Shown here piece by piece: positions 33,361 to 46,424 of a stretch of 64,000 nt of DNA; positions within the stretch are counted from its first letter, which is position 1, and each line of letters begins with the position of its first letter. Under the pieces are notes generated by a model. It was given only the letters and a program-made list of their open reading frames with translations. It ran no database searches and was not told the DNA's origin. This DNA comes from Blakeslea trispora (lineage: Eukaryota; Mucoromycota; Mucoromycetes; Mucorales; Choanephoraceae): the NCBI GenBank assembly GCA_025331445.1, contig JAIWNE010000029.1:265747-329746 (forward strand), read 5' to 3'. The position numbers and the translations under genes were made by a program.

Positions 33361-36205
33361 ACTTGCTGTTTCTAGTATAGATCTACAAGAGATTTAAAGA
33401 GAAGATGAAAATAACAATAATGAAAAGAAAAAAAAAAAAGATGAAAGATAAAGCATAATAGCGCTTTATATACTCATTTGATTTGAACGGACTTTAATGA
33501 TTGCATTTTTTTTAAAAAAGGTCACACGCTGTGCATTGGTAGCACTAAATGTAGCAAATTAAGGAAAAGTTTAAGTTAGATCAAAATAAGATAGTACAAT
33601 GAAAGTGATCGAGATTTTGAGAAAGCGACAGCACAACCCTTTCAATCAATTCATGATGGACTATGAAGTTGATTGTGAAGGTTACGTTGAAAAAAAAAAA
33701 TCTTTGTTGATAGCCTAAAGAGAACAGACTTAGGAAAGAAAAGAATTAATGCTTATATATTTTTGAAACTACAGATAAAAAAGAAAGTATTCTTGTACGC
33801 TTTTTTTTGTTTTGCATTATTGAGTTAGTTCTCATTTGAAAAAAAAAAAAAGCTTATGCATAAATGCATCACATAACACAGTAGTGACTTTTGGACACAA
33901 AAGGAAGCTGTAAATACAAGCTTATCAATCATTATCTTTTCTTTTATTATAAAGCAAAAGACGAAGATAGTGTACATATCTTTTGAGCAATTGTATCATA
34001 TGTGTAAACGTATCCTATACTTTCTCTTCTGTGCTTGAGCAATGCTTATGTTTAAGAAACAAGCCATATGACAATTTGTTTCTTTACAGTGTTAAACATA
34101 AAAGTGCTTACTTATTGTACATTTGTATCGGGCACTTTATTTGACTGTCAATATCATATGTATCAAACCCTTCAAGTGAGAGTAACGTTCAACAATACAC
34201 AAATAAGCTAAATGTGTAATTCCTAAGATACTTTTATCTGTGTGATACATATTGTAAATGGCTATATCTAATTCATGTACGCATAAGGATACTTGAGGAA
34301 TTGTTTGTCTTACTAAATCAAACTTTTCTATAAAGCTACAATGTATGCAATTCTTACTCTAGTATGTTTTACTACTTGTATGGTGGTAGCCTAACTGATT
34401 GACACCAGTGAAAGATAAGCGAACGTATGCTATTTAACGCTTGTCTTGATACAATGTATGACATGACTGTTCATCTTAATTAATAGCATAAACAGTGTTA
34501 CCTAGAAGATGATTGGCTTGTTTGCCAGCAAATGGCTGTTGCTATCAATATACATTTTGTTTCTTGAATAATTCAATTTGTCAATATCAATGCAGAATCA
34601 TTACGCAGATGAAGAATGATTGATTTAAGCAGTCAACTAGTCGAGAAAAAGAAAACGTTTATACAAGAGCTGTGACGAAGAGTGCGTATTAGAGGAGCAA
34701 GAAGTAAAGATGCTTTGAGACTTTCTAGAGAGCAGAAAGTGTTATCGTCTATCAGGAAATGTAAAGATATCAAAATCTACTGGTGGCACTCCAATGACTG
34801 AAATTACTAACCATCTTGTACAATCTGAGCTTGATTTCAAGTCAGTGCAAGAATGTCTACTTCTTCCCAATCAGGCAACTAATTAAACTTGAGGCCACTC
34901 ACAAATAAAAAAAAAAGTGAGAAAAGATGGGACAAAGCTATCAAAAAGCCAAAACATTCATCCAAGGGGACTTGTGTTGCCAAAACAGCCAATTAAATTT
35001 CTTGTCATGTAAATGTGTTGTGGCAAAAAGGAAAGAAGGGGTTGTTGAAGTGGATACATCTATCATTTTTATTGATATGACAAGCATAGTATGAAAGCCC
35101 AAAACGATGACCAGAAACAATGGTTTGCCTTTCTCTTTACAAAGGAAAAAAAGAATGAGTTGAATATACACCCTATGCTATTGTTTGATTTCTTCTGACT
35201 TGTCCAAACTCGTTTTATTGTGAGGTGCTTGAATAGAAATGAATGAAAAAGCCATTGTAACAATAAATGATTGTATAGTCAAGCTGAATAAGCACTCAAG
35301 ATGACATAAATTAGACTTTGTTGAACATGTTGATTTTGTCACACGTTTTATCAAAAATAAAAAATTATACGCTGTATAGTCATAAACGTGTTATTGATGT
35401 CAAAAACTATTGAGCAAAAAAAAAAAAAATGAAAAAAGAAAAAGGCTTACCTAATACCTTTGCTATGCAATAAAAAGTATTGCTTCCGAGCCCTTTTGAT
35501 AGGTTGCTTCTTTGAAGTGTCTAATTTAGTTAGATGTCGCTATCTGATTATACAAATGCACCTTATAAATCACCAAAAAAAGGGGGAGGGGGGGCTGTCA
35601 AGAAGCAACAAAGTTTATTCACTGAAATGAACTCTACACAGACATTTGGTTTTTTTATAAGTGTCATTATATTTGTTAAAGTATATAAATAGTTAAAAGG
35701 CCATGTTCACAGACACAGTTTAGAAAATGTGTCATGTACATATTAGTTTCCAAGACGCCAAAAAGATAGTTGTATCAAGTCCTTCAAAAAAAAAAAAAAG
35801 GAACAGTAACAAACTGAAGCTGCCTTGAAACTATTATCGTTCATTAAATGCCTTTTTTTTTTGAATGACAAACTATGGAAATCGTATACATATTATAAAA
35901 TAAAAAATAGAGTTTTATTCACAATGAAAGTTAAATAAAATTGTATTGAGAAAAAAAAAAAAAGACCAGCGAAAATGTACAAGAATAAATGAATAATAGA
36001 TGAATAGCAGTGCGAGTGGTAAGATGGAGTAAGTGTGTAGCAAAAAAAAAAAAAAAAAAAAATTATAGAGACAGAAGAGGAAAGAGCAGGGGGGGGGAAA
36101 GAGAACAGAGAAGGAGGAAATGCAATGTTTTGAATGATGATTGTGTACATGAGAGAGATATTACAAGATTATGTGTGTTTCGAGGGAATAAATAACAAAG
36201 ACTAC
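33361..36205. other. 2.8-kb gene-free stretch
   Basis: AT-rich throughout with many poly-A runs (for example near 33840, 35410, 36041-36061) and a G-run near 35580-35592. No ORF with recognisable family or coding-like composition, no tRNA-like box A/B pair, and no inverted repeat comparable to the two MITEs. The end near 33361-33480 is the NUC1 promoter side. Confidence 0.4.
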
Positions 36206-37637
36206 TTAATTTAAGTGAATCGAATGATGTTTCTTGGGGGCTATATAATACGGTTGATGATGAAGCTGCATCATGGCGACAGCAGCCATGCTATCATCTT
36301 CAGTCTTTTGTCGCTTCATCTGTTCAAAGGATAAGAAGCTACTGATGGGAGGAAGTCGAAGAGCGGGCTCGGTATGTAGACAGTAACCCTGAGAATAGTC
36401 AGGCTGAAACCATTGCTTATCATAGGGTTGAGTAGGAGGAGATAGAGGAGGCAAAGAGACGTTAGGGGGCGATGCAAAATGGGATAGGACAGGGCTTCCT
36501 TGACTACTATTACTTTCTGTTGTATCACTGCCAGTGACACTGACTCTTCTCTCCAAATAGGTCCCAGAGCGTTGACTGACAAGATTTCTAGGCTCTGTTT
36601 GAATTTCGAGTTTCCGTTTACAAGATGTATTATTGGTTGATCTATCATGCAACAGATTAGTAAGCTATTTTTATGAGATGAATGAGACTTACATTTGTGA
36701 TCTATTTTCTTTTCGAATCTTTATACGTGCACCTTGATCAGAGAAATTTCTTGATAGGAAGGTTGAATCAAGAGCACCAGGGAACTTTTTGTTTGAATAA
36801 ACAATGAATGGGCTTGTATAAATAGATTGAAGACAGACAGCACCTGTACAAGTGATTTCAAAGAGAGACAATTTTAACCTGAACTGTCCTTCTACTTTAA
36901 CTGAAATATCACCAAAGATAAAGAAGGCGCCATCTTTTTTTTGATAATTTATGTTTAGTACCATATCTTCATATTAAAAAGAAAGTAAAGAGAGAAACTT
37001 ACTGTCATTGTTGATGTCTTTTAATTTATACATGGAAGAAACAGTTTGTCCAGACAAAGCGTTATGTGTAGGTGTATAGATTTCATTATTATCTGTGGCA
37101 TGAGCCAAATTAGCACACATGAAGAAATAAGAGCTTTGATGAAAAGTGCTACGAGACAAGATCAGATAAAGATAAAAAAAAAAGGATCTGAAAGTAAATC
37201 AGATAGAATACATACTCAGTTTCTTGCGGAGTAGCGTTATTTTGCTTGATTTGAATTATTGGAGGAGGATCGATTGGTCGACGATCTAAGATAATAGCGC
37301 TTAATATTACATGGTTGAGTTACAGTCATTTTCAAATTTTGCTTACCTCTTTCATTGTTTGTACTTATACGAGTATGTATAGGCTCTTGGCGACTGACCA
37401 AGGAATAAAGACTAGTTTAGAAAGCAATAAAGAAAACATGTTAGATTTTTCTTCTTTTTTGTTTCTCTTCAACACAACAGTTGCGTATGTCATTTTGTCA
37501 ATGAATGAAGAGAGAGAAGGGGGGAGTGTAGGATTCGGGACCCCGGTTTCGGGTCTTATCATCTGAATAAAATACCTTGATGAAGATGGAATAACAGGAC
37601 ATGCTGAAATATAATTATATTGATGTGCTTTAGACAT
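36206..37637 (-). CDS. velvet-domain regulator
   Basis: Six exons (37576-37637, 37347-37393, 37216-37285, 37003-37148, 36693-36933, 36206-36641) give 333 aa. The velvet domain (~residues 38-190) is clear: RRPIDPPPIIQIK, SSYFFMCANLA, LSGQTVSSMYKLKDINND, GAFFIFGDISVKVEGQFRLK, then IYTSPFIVYSNKKFPGALDS and FLSRNFSDQGARIKIRKEN. The C-terminal ~140 residues are Ser/Pro-rich with no domain. Velvet proteins have an NF-kB-like DNA-binding fold and govern development and secondary metabolism in ascomycetes. Whether this is VelB-like or VosA-like cannot be decided from motif reading. Exon 4 to 5 uses an A-run acceptor (36934). No long insertion in the domain as found in VelB. Confidence 0.9.
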
Positions 37638-39802
37638 GAAGGGATATTTAAATTCAAGGGATAATTTCGTAAAAAAAAAAAAGAGTAAAGAAAAAGGAAG
37701 AAAAAGAAAGAAAGAGAGAATTACAAAAGACTAATGAGAAAAGAGGGAAGATGTGGTGTAACATATGAAAAGAGAAAAAGATCTGATAAAAAAAATTGTT
37801 ACGCAAAACTCAGCCTTTGTCAGAGAGAGAAAGAGAGAAAATTATAGTTTAGTTGGCTCCCGCGATTTGATCATCCGATAGATAAGTATTGTTGACGAAA
37901 ATAAAGGGGGATTTTGAGTGCGTTGTGAGCTATTGTTTATGTAACAACAACAATAATAATAATAATAAAAAAGAACACGCAAAACTCATTCTTTCTCATA
38001 TACATTCTCTCTATTCTTGCTTATTTCTCTATCATAAGGATGTGTTCTGTGGTTGGTTATGGGCTCATGATTCATATAAATATATACACCTAGGTAAATT
38101 AATAGGCTATCTTTTTTTCTAAAAGAACAAGACCCTTATTCATAAGCCCTCTCCCTCGCAAAGTAAAAAGAAGTTTTATTTTGATCATAACCAAATTTTA
38201 TACTCATCTTGCATTATGATGTCTACCGGAACCAAAGCAACGAACATCATATTTGGTGAGACAAAGAGCTTTGGTTTTAGTGATAAAAACTGTATTATGA
38301 TTGACAGATAACTAATAATTCTATCTGTTTTAAACTTTGGTTTAAAGATAATCAGATTAATGTCGCTGTTTTAAAACCATCATGAAGATATAAATATGAA
38401 AGCCCAAATTCAATAGTTGATATGAAAGCAAACGATTAAATTTACAATAGCAGCAGTGACAAAGCTTGCCCTCTTTTTTCTTATGTCAGCTTGTGAAATA
38501 AGGAAAGAGAGAAAGAGAGGGGGAAGCCTCTTGTTGCTGGTTTTGAGTAAGACAGATGAGAGTTACCCACATTTCCAACTCACCTGTGAAGAGTGACACA
38601 AAGTATCTCTAATAATCAGATGAAACTTGAGTGTAACACAATCATTTAATGAAGGGGAGAAGAGGGGGTTTAATTTGTCTTGTATAAAACCAAGCTATCA
38701 TGTCTTATTCATGTATGAGAGATGTGTTGACTAAAGAATAAAATAAAAAAACTTGAATAAGCAGACTGTATTGAAGCAAAAAAAAAAGGGAGGCAAAAGA
38801 TTCTTTTCTTTAAGAAAAAGGAAGAAACACTTTGTCTTTCACAGACAGGATATAATATCTGTCATTTTAGTCTTTTACAACCATGAAATAAAGCCAAACT
38901 AATCCATAAAAGAGACAAGATTTGAATGCAAGACAATTTGATTAGACAGCAAGAAAAAAAAGTTTTCATTGTTTGTAGCTTCATTATTACCATATTCATC
39001 ATGCAAGGACCACCACTTTATGTATTTCATCTTGTTTTTTTATTATGTTGAAAAGACCCGGTATCTCTTGTAAGTTTTTGGTTCTTATTTAATCACTTAA
39101 AAATGACTTTAGATATAGCCTTCACTTAATAAGCCTAATTTACTTTCTCGGGGAACAAAAGAGAGAGACTTGTGGGTATATTAAACTATTCAGCTTCTTG
39201 TTGAGTTCAAGAAACCAATGTCGACCTCTTTATTTCTTCACAAAGAGGCTTCTTTACTCTCCCTCCTCTTTTTCTAAAAACCCCCCATCATGAAGACCAA
39301 CAAGTCGAATACCATTGATCATTTGTATTGTTTTTTCAGAGGAAAAGATAGTATGTAAAAAAGATCAATTTCTTCACTTGAACAATACAATTTTCAACAT
39401 GTGCTTTAACCTTGAAAGCATTGACATGAGAAAGCTGGACTTTTTGGGAATTCAAACTTCTGGCTTGTTCATCCAACATAGGCGTCTGAATAGTGTTCAT
39501 TCTCGTTTACTATTATCTTCTTTTGTGTGTGTGTGTGTATATCAACCAGACCAATGCATTCACTAAAACAAGTCTATATAAACCATGACTTTATATGTAC
39601 TATTGTCTTGACCACCAAGCGGAGACTCAAGTCAAAATCATGCTGTGTCACTATCAAGCTATCTGATTGAACTAAAGATGCATTTGTTGTCCAATAAAGA
39701 AAGAGAGAGAGAGAGAGAGAGGGGATATCGTGAGATTTTATGATGAGTGAAATGCAGAGAATATATAAAAAAAAGAAGAAGAAAAAACACAAAAAAAAAG
39801 AA
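37638..39802. other. 2.2-kb gene-free stretch
   Basis: Promoter side of the velvet gene and 3' side of ERT1. Contains short AAT and GA microsatellites (about 37948-37970; 39704-39721) and many GA-rich runs. No supported gene. Confidence 0.4.
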
Positions 39803-41698
39803 TTAACTAAGAATAGGCAAAAACTAATAGAAAGAGTCAATACAGTATCAATCAGGTTTGTTTGTTGTCAACTTACATTGCCTACAATCACACTTGGTAA
39901 ATCGAAAATATCTCGCTTGATAGTGAAGCAAAAGGTACAAGGAACAATACGCTTTGTGGGACTTATTAGGATACAGGTACTGTAGACAGCTGAGTCAGTA
40001 TTGTCAAATGCATGAAGAGCGTATTTCTCCCAATATTCCACAGCTGAAGGGTTACTCATTAACTAACAAAAAGAAAAAGAAAACCCATGAATGATGATAA
40101 TAAAAAAAAAAGAATCATTTTCTCATCTTACCTCATATATATAGGTCTTTTTGTTTAATAGCATATCTCTTGACCACTGAGTCAGTAAAGAGAATTCTTT
40201 TCCTACCAGTGTAATTTCGCCTGTTCTTCTCCAAACAACAGTAGGCGTACCTGAATAACTAATCAATTTTTCATATTCCTAACAACACAAGTCAGTCGAA
40301 TTTCTTTTTCTCTCGAAATAACCAAGTTTTCCTTTTTTTTTTACCAGTAATGTACGTTGTAAACATTTTTCTGTAAAAATCAAATCATCTTCAGTTAAAT
40401 TCATCATGGAAGCCAAGACAGAAGGTCTAAATAGCGCCAGCGCTCTACTGATTCTCATCAAGTCTTCTCTGCTCATTCTATAGAGTCATCATCGTGTTAG
40501 TCTCTCTCTCTCCTTCTTGTTAATTCTTCTGTTTTGATGTTTTACCTTGTCTTTACATAATTAATCAAATAATGATAACCATCTGCATAGCTAAATGGTT
40601 TAGTGGCACTAGCATAAGCCATTTCAGGTGTCACAATCTGATTTCTTCTTCTGACAGCAGGTCCTGTACTTGCTGTTACTGGACTAGCCACATTGGCTAC
40701 CACAGCTCCATCACCATAAGCAGATAGAGTAGAGACACCAGAAGCAGAGATTTGGGAGGTATCCATGGTAGAAGAAGCAATGGAGGCTACTGGTTTATTG
40801 AAAGTAGCTGGAAGTTGGTTAGGTGAAGATAGAAAAGAGGTCGTGTTTGTCCCACTCAAGTTCATGCCAAGAGGTGATTCAATGATGGGTGATGGTTGCT
40901 GAGGCCAAAGGTTGTTCAGGACATCAGCCGAGGTCTGTGATGCAGTGGGTGTAGCTGGGGATCTGTCAGGGAAGAACCCAACATGTTGGATAGAATAGAG
41001 TACTCTAGATTGGTTGTGTTGGATCCAAACCCATAATTAAAATTTTCTAGATTCATCAGACTGCTATTGTTGTTGTCTGTAGTGTTGCCTATCACTGGTG
41101 TACCTAATTCCATTTTTCTTAACCTTCTAATGTCTATGCTTTCTCTCTCTCTTTTTCTTTACCTGCTTCTAAAAATCGTTGTGCTTGAAAGGCTTCAGGA
41201 ATGAATGCTGTGATATTGGGTGTTTGAATAGAAGATTGTGGACTGAATGGTGTGCCTGGTGCTGTCATTGGATTGGCTGTCTCTAAATCCATACATTAAA
41301 CAAGAAAGAAAAAAGAAAAATGATGATAGTTTTGTTACCGTCAATGTCTTGCAAGTATTTTGCCTTCTTTCGTGCTCCATCTGTGCATGTAGAGGCCAGG
41401 TCGCGCTTAATACATCTTTTACAAGGACGAGCTTATAACAAGAAGAAGAAAAAAAAAGAGGTTGAATGACTCGTTGCTTATATCCATCTATTCAAAAAAG
41501 AAAAGAGCAAAAACTTACAGTCATCGCATGTCAAGTGTGCCTAATAATAATAAAAAAATGTAATGAGACAACAGTATAAGTTTCTTTTTTTTTATTTTAT
41601 TTTTTTTTGCTTACCTTTTGACAGTGAATACAGGCTCTAGCTGCTTTCTTTTTTCGTTGACCATGAGCAGGTTTTGGTTGATCTGACTTCATTTGCAT
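39803..41698 (-). CDS. ERT1: ERT1/AcuK-like Zn2Cys6 regulator of gluconeogenesis, with an apparent 1-base frameshift
   Basis: Nine exons (41615-41698, 41519-41540, 41339-41431, 41163-41282, 40546-41103, 40345-40477, 40132-40278, 39877-40062, 39803-39823) give about 454 aa, provided one base is treated as missing. Zinc cluster C23, C26, C33, C39, C42, C51 (CIHCQK, AHLTC, RPCKRC, STC), then the family signature [18 protein letters not shown]-like C-terminal half includes [43 protein letters not shown] and the ending VIVGNFLPILS. Exon 2 is 22 nt. In exon 5 the frame through [13 protein letters not shown] must shift at the C-run (plus-strand GGG at 40969-40971) to enter [18 protein letters not shown]; one extra C would do it. 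Exon lengths support this: 558 nt leaves the wrong phase and 559 is right. The family activates gluconeogenic genes. Confidence 0.85.
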
Positions 41699-43212
41699 AG
41701 AGAGTGTTTATATCAAATCCATACTTTTATCCACTGAGAATAAAAGAGAAGCAAGTAAGGAAAAGAAAAAAAAATTAGATAATGTTATCAAAGTGTGTGT
41801 GTGTTATCCCTGTATCTTGCTGAGAAGGAAAAATAGCAAAATTTACACACTATTTCTGGACCTCAATTGAGCATAAAATCAGATTGGAAAGCATTGACCA
41901 AAAGCATGATGGTGTAAAAAAAACAGAGAGCAATCAGTCTACCGAAATCTTCTATACTCGAGTCAAATAAAACACTCAAGATTTACTACCTGCAATTCAT
42001 ATCAATAGGAAGTGATTGTTGCCTCTGACCTGACTGAGCGCTTTTTCGAGTTCTTCATATTAGGCACAAATAAAAAAAAAAGACAGAAAGATCAGTAGAG
42101 GTAAAATAGACAACAGCAGCTTGACTCATATGCCTCTCTAAACTCACTGCTAGTTTTATTGGGAAAAGATAAGTAGACTAGATATGGTTGACTGCACATG
42201 AGCTTCTTATAAACACTGAGAGTAGCGAAAACGAGACATCATTTGTTTGGATCTGTTCTTTGATCAGGATTGAGTTAATACCTGGTTTAGATAGACGTAC
42301 AAAGTTTCCTTCTACATTCAATGAAATTGCAAGAATTACCTCAAACAAAATTGATTCCAAAGACTTTAGAAAGATATTCTGTTATATCTTGGAGATATCA
42401 AGGTGCTCATGTAGACCAAAGCATTTCAAATAAGTATGTGCGGTATAAAAATACGCCACGCATCTTTATTTTGTTTCTGATGGATGATTTAGGCTGGTTG
42501 TTGAATTGTGAGTTTGATTCTGTTGATTCAGAGATGATAACAAGAACATGATTTATTCCTCTTCTGATTTATATCTGTTACCGATAACATCATAATCTCG
42601 TTGGAGTTGCGTATAACGAATGAGAGGAGACAACATTGTTTAGGAAACCGCCCCCCCCAAGAATTCAGTCAGAGATATAGAAGAGTAGGAAGGTATATGC
42701 TGCATTTCCAGACAATAATATTCTGACTGAATATTTCTAAACACAAGAACAGGTCGCCCCAAGTTCCCCTCCCATTCCATTTTATAACTTCACTAATTGA
42801 ATAACAATGAAAGTAGTATCATTGGGATCAGAAAATAACATTTCTTTTCCTAAAGTGTGTGCCTCAATTTCATCTGACCCTGAGAGAAGTGTTATTTTAC
42901 TTGAATAATGGATCATACTAAAACACAGGAATAGATTACATTGTTTTTCTTCATTGTCTTTATTTTCACTTGGCACAACTAGCACAATACTCCTCTGAGG
43001 CTTGCATTATAGTCTCTTTGACTTATAGGCTGAAATAAGTAAGGCATTACGATCAAACAGATTTGCTAAAAGAAACCTTTTCCCGGAACAAAGAGACTGT
43101 TTTCAATGCTCATCATGTTCTCTAAGACAGATTTAACTTTTCACTCTCATATTTCCTGATTGAACGGCACTATCCTTAAGAAGTTGACTATTCAATCCAG
43201 AAAGAGAGACAA

Positions 43213-43440
43213 TCACACTATATCCCTTTCCCCCATTATATTTTTCATTTTCTTTAAATTGCGCCCATCACATACAGCTAGGTTATCCTGCCCACGCAGT
43301 CTAGCCCTAACTATATGATCCTCAGGAGGATCCCTGCTCAAAAGGAGCCTTCCACCATCACATCTTCGGTTATAATTACATGCCATAGCGCTTCGTGGGA
43401 AGAAAACTAGGCAAGTCGCCAAGAGCGAACCATAACTCAT
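43213..43440 (-). CDS. possible small secreted protein or gene fragment
   Basis: A 75-aa minus-strand frame in a stretch with visibly higher GC than the surroundings. The first ~20 residues (MSYGSLLATCLVFFPRSAMA) look like a signal peptide with an A-x-A-type cleavage site. The rest has three Cys (CNYNRRC, then AVC) and many Arg (DHIVRARLRGQDNLAVCDGR). No family recognised. A GTATGT donor-like site follows NLA, so this may be one exon of a larger or decayed gene. The AT-rich 3' end suggests the frame end is not real coding. Low certainty. Confidence 0.2.
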   Translation of the reverse strand: MSYGSLLATCLVFFPRSAMACNYNRRCDGGRLLLSRDPPEDHIVRARLRGQDNLAVCDGRNLKKMKNIMGERDIV

Positions 43441-44280
43441 TATGTTAGAAGATCAGGTGTATCTCTACCTAATGAACAAACACCAAAGCAAAACTCCTCT
43501 ACGAGTATTGGAATGACTCTAAAGAAGCTAAGCTGGTTCAACCCTTCAATACGCCCGTCCAAAGACAAAACGCACTGAAAAGTTAGGATGAAGAAACAGA
43601 AAAACAAGAGGGGAAAACGACCCTTTATATATCTTTTTGACAGCCTACTATCACATGATATTTTTGACTGCTAAAATAAATTTTTGTTTTCAATAGCAGT
43701 CCCAATGTTGTCACGTATACGTGCACGACAAGTCTGAGTTTGTTCCTTATCTTTTTCTCCCATAGGAAGATAAGGAGAGAGAGAAAAGGATAAAGACATA
43801 AAGTAAAAGAAGTAAAGAAGTGCAAAGACCACTTTACTCGTTTATGCCGCCAATAGACTTTTGTTATCAGCTCCTCTACAATTAGTGTGATACATGGCCA
43901 ATATCCGAAATATGCGGAGCAGTGCTGGGTTTCACTGTATCAAAGGTTTCTGTTTATCGTAATGCTGTTCATGACCTTCTTGTCAAATACCATCACTGCT
44001 CACCAGCACTTTACATGAGATATTCTATCTTGGCATTGCTTATTGAGAAGTGATCTTGCTTAAAAGACTTAAAATAACCGATGCCCTCTTTTGAAGCTAC
44101 AAATCATCAGAGAAATGAAGATGGCTTGCATAGGTATTTTTTAGCTTAAAAAATTAAAATGATCCATAGAGTGTAAAGAACAAAGCTTCATTTGTTACAG
44201 AGTATTGTGAAAGCACACATAAAAGTTTAGCAAACTTCATTGCATGGTTACCTCGCTAATAGCTAGTATTTTACATATCT

Positions 44281-44299
44281 GTGTGTGTGTGTGTGTGTG
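44281..44299 (+). repeat. GT microsatellite
   Basis: About nine GT units in intergenic DNA. Confidence 0.9.
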
Positions 44300-44992
44300 C
44301 ACAAAGAAATGTCAATTGATGCCACATAACATTCATACTTTTCTTTTGTGCTTACATAAATGAGGCATTTACTTGGTTCTATTGAAGCGCACAAAAATCG
44401 ACAAAAAAAAGATGATAACATCTGTTCTTATTAAAGTTGCTAATTCGCTTGATTTGTTTTACTGGGATAAAGCTTTTGAGAAATGAAATTAGTTACTTTA
44501 ATTTATGATTGCACTAATATTTCACCATTGCGTGTATATGGGTTTGATTGTAAAAAAAAGTGATGGTCAACTATTTCTTTCTTTCTTTTTTTGGACACAA
44601 TTCAACCCATTCATCTCGATTTACCGGTAAACTCTTCATCCAAACCAAATGCCAGTACTATAAGGGAGTATGATTGTAACATTGTATATGAATAAAGTAT
44701 GAATCCGAGATTGTTAGTGACATTGGAGGTAATCAAGGTTGTTTTTAGACACAACAAGCAATTGTAAAAACAAAAATGAGATGAATGCCTTTTGAGCCTC
44801 TAAAGTGGGGAATCAGATTTGTTTAGTTAATAATAACAACACAATTGAAATCCTATGACACCATATCTCGAATTTTCTCGATAATGACCAAGTTACATCT
44901 ATTTCCTGAAATTTCACTGGCCGCGTTTTCTTTTTTTTTCTTTTGTCCAGTCATACTATTTACTTTTTTTTTCTTTTATCACTATTACCCAT

Positions 44993-46424
44993 ATGGCTAT
45001 CATTACAGACCAAGAACCTACTAAAGAAGTAGTTGTCAATACACATGTTGACAGTGACCAAGAAGAATCAGATGCTGAAGAGCAGCTCGAAGAATGCACT
45101 GAAGAAGGTAATGTTCAGTTTATAGCACAATCCCCTTCATGTTCTAAATATTTTTTTTCGAAAAAAAAAAGGTCTTTTGGATGAATACCCTATTGACGCT
45201 GAAGTAAATTATTAGAAAAGGGAGGGGAACTATTACGCGTCTGTTGACTTTGTTTGTAGGAAATTGACTGTATTCATATGAAAGTCAGCAATTTACTTCA
45301 CCTTGGCTTAGACCGATTTAAGCAAGCCAAAGTAAGCATATTGATTGGACAAGAAAGAAAAAGAAGCTGATCAACATAAATCAATTAGAGCCTTTGTCTT
45401 CGTCAGAATTTCATTGTGGATATCGAAGGATTAGATAGCTTGAGCGAATTGAAAGAATTGGATCTATATGACAACAAAATTTCACATATTCGTGGCCTTG
45501 ACCAGTTGACTGAATTAGAGTAAGCGTTTCTGCTTTTTAATGCACACACACACACGTATATTCACATGCCTGTTAAATAGGAATCTGGATTTATCTTTCA
45601 ACAAGATTAAACATATTAAACATTTGGACAAATTGACTCAGCTGAAAAACCTATACTTTGTTAGCAACAAAATATCAAAGATCGAAAACCTAGATTCACT
45701 TGTGCAAGTCACCAATTTGGAATTAGGTGCTAATCGTATTCGTGCCATTGAGAATTTAGATTCACTTGTCAATTTGACTCAATTATGGTTAGGCAAGAAC
45801 AAGATTACTAAATTACAGGTAAATTTCCCCCCGATTTAAAGATAGATACAATAAGCTTACCTATTGCATATGATAGAATTTGAGTGGTTTAAAGAACCTA
45901 AGATCACTAAGTATTCAAAGTAACCGTCTGACAAAGATAGAAGGTCTTGAAGAATTACATAATTTGGAGGAATTGTACATGAGTCATAATGCCATTGAAA
46001 AGATTGAAGGATTAGAACATAATGTAAGTTCATGACCATAAAATTAGATTGGTTTATATTGAAAGCTGGAAATTAGCTTAAACTCAATACATTGGATGTG
46101 GCCAGCAACCGTCTGACAAAGATTGAAAATTTGGCTCATTTGCCTTGTCTAGAAGAATTCTGGGCAAATGGTAATCAGTTTGATAATGAATGCTATGATG
46201 AAGTAGAGAAAGAATTGGGTCAAATCAAGACCTTAACCACTGTTTATCTGGAGGGTAACCCTATGCAGTTAAAGAACAGAGCTACTTATCGTAACAAGAT
46301 CAAACTTGCCTTACCTAATATCATTCAAATTGATGCTACGTAAGTGTCTCTTTCTATTTATCTATTTGATTTTTGCTTATACCCTTTTTTTTTCTTTCTT
46401 TTATGAAATAGACCTGTAAAATAA
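44993..46424 (+). CDS. SDS22: protein phosphatase 1 regulatory subunit Sds22
   Basis: Eight exons (44993-45107, 45172-45203, 45260-45331, 45407-45519, 45581-45818, 45877-46023, 46077-46339, 46412-46424) give 330 aa. After an acidic N-terminus (SDQEESDAEEQLEE) come about eleven 22-residue leucine-rich repeats of the SDS22 type, for example LKELDLYDNKISHIRGLDQL, LYFVSNKISKIENLDSL and LSIQSNRLTKIEGLEEL. A cap follows (LTTVYLEGNPM, YRNKIKLALPNIIQIDAT), ending PVK. Sds22 binds PP1 in the nucleus and controls its maturation and mitotic function. The last coding exon is 13 nt. Exon joins mostly fall at equivalent points of the repeats, as expected if repeats and introns multiplied together. Confidence 0.96.

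Larger units (their letters stand above)
41699..44992. other. 3.3-kb gene-free stretch
   Basis: Mostly AT-rich. Overlapping open frames at 42188-42551 show no family and switch frames, so at most a decayed gene. 43260-43440 is a GC-richer island (see separate entry). A GT microsatellite lies at 44281-44299. The last 100 bp are the pyrimidine-rich SDS22 promoter. Confidence 0.4.

Noticed and set aside
42188..42551. Overlapping frames suggesting a frameshifted gene
   Set aside because: Neither frame has recognisable motifs, and the AT-rich composition explains the open frames.
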